Shown: positions 63,947 to 64,000 of the stretch, piece after piece
Numbering within the stretch: the first letter of the stretch is position 1
Layout of the letters: the number at the start of each line of letters is the position of its first letter
NCBI GenBank assembly: GCA_022402525.1
Contig: JAKRSB010000099.1
Location: 103,235 to 167,234, forward strand
Origin: Thermosynechococcaceae cyanobacterium MS004
GTDB lineage: Bacteria > Cyanobacteriota > Cyanobacteriia > Thermosynechococcales > Thermosynechococcaceae
DNA length: 64,000 bases
Reading direction: 5' to 3'
The notes under the pieces: model-generated
Seen by the model: the letters and a program-made list of their open reading frames with translations, nothing else
The model's database searches: none
What the model was told of the DNA's origin: nothing
Translations under genes and position numbers: made by a program

Positions 63947-64000
63947 ACGTGAGTTCGACAAAAAACAACCGCCCCTCATCCTCCCATCCTCCTTCTCCCT
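63947..64000 (-). mobile_element. MITE-like repeat, copy 4 (cut by window end)
   Basis: ACGTGAGTTCG followed by the reverse-orientation interior (ACAACCGCCCCTCATCCTCC). Only the first 54 bases are in the window. The bases GCTTA just outside it are shared with the outside of copy 1. Confidence 0.72.

Overview
The window is chromosomal DNA of a cyanobacterium, probably a filamentous or Leptolyngbya-like lineage (the genus is inference). The evidence is the very dense HIP1 octamer (GCGATCGC), a cyanobacterial urea ABC transporter, the photosystem II S4-domain protein, Ycf29- and Ycf55-type proteins, DUF2862, a Get3d-type ATPase and the cyanobacterial lipid-A-disaccharide synthase-related family. 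No rRNA, CRISPR array, prophage or complete insertion sequence is visible. It reads as a core chromosome segment with many small repeats.

Layout. 1-4736: urtABCDE, high-affinity urea uptake (urtA cut by the window edge). 5408-6340: LysR regulator of the CbbR/CmpR/NdhR type. 6673-8654: one-domain UPF0016 cation/H+ antiporter, Get3d-like ATPase, DUF2862 protein. 8826-12047: GH38 alpha-mannosidase. 12101-21395: an envelope-stress-like module with sensor kinase and OmpR regulator, a decayed Spy/CpxP-like gene, a small secreted basic protein, and an RND efflux adaptor plus pump. 21897-24513: CsaB-type pyruvyl transferase, RadC, an unknown exported protein. 24700-30828: FHA-PAS-GAF histidine kinase, glutathione peroxidase, and an ABCG-type exporter with three FHA-like domains. 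31072-34726: coiled-coil protein, matrixin-type protease, MnmC-like methyltransferase, GNAT acetyltransferase. 34809-37709: cbiMNQO-type cobalt/nickel ECF transporter. 38142-48520: fused M16 protease, RuvB, FHA-PAS-GAF-GGDEF-EAL protein, GlyA, WecA/TagO-like transferase. 48615-51564: acetyl-CoA synthetase and an orphan NrtD/TauB-type ATPase. 51565-53022: gene-poor stretch with an IS1-like relic, a CAU tRNA and a possible small minus-strand transcription unit. 53023-63783: two S4-domain proteins, NDH-2, lipid-A-disaccharide synthase-related protein, SLH protein, Ycf29-like regulator, Ycf55/DUF3685 protein, rhomboid protease, TPR protein and a LURP-one-like protein.

The most unusual signal is not one gene. 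At about twenty places, mostly at gene ends or just before start codons, there are short tandem arrays (unit 11-17 bp, about 2.7-7 imperfect copies), each with its own unit sequence. Inside genes the same kind of array occurs with a 15-bp period and encodes pentapeptide repeats in linkers or N-terminal tails. Some arrays duplicate start codons or encode a protein's C-terminus. The window also holds four copies of a roughly 155-bp MITE-like element and two copies of a second, roughly 130-160-bp repeat.

Signalling proteins stand out: two proteins share one FHA-PAS-GAF sensor head but end in a histidine kinase or in GGDEF-EAL, and a third FHA protein is an ABC exporter. Several start sites were moved from the longest open frame on the basis of Shine-Dalgarno sequences, family length or repeat content; these are noted in the entries.
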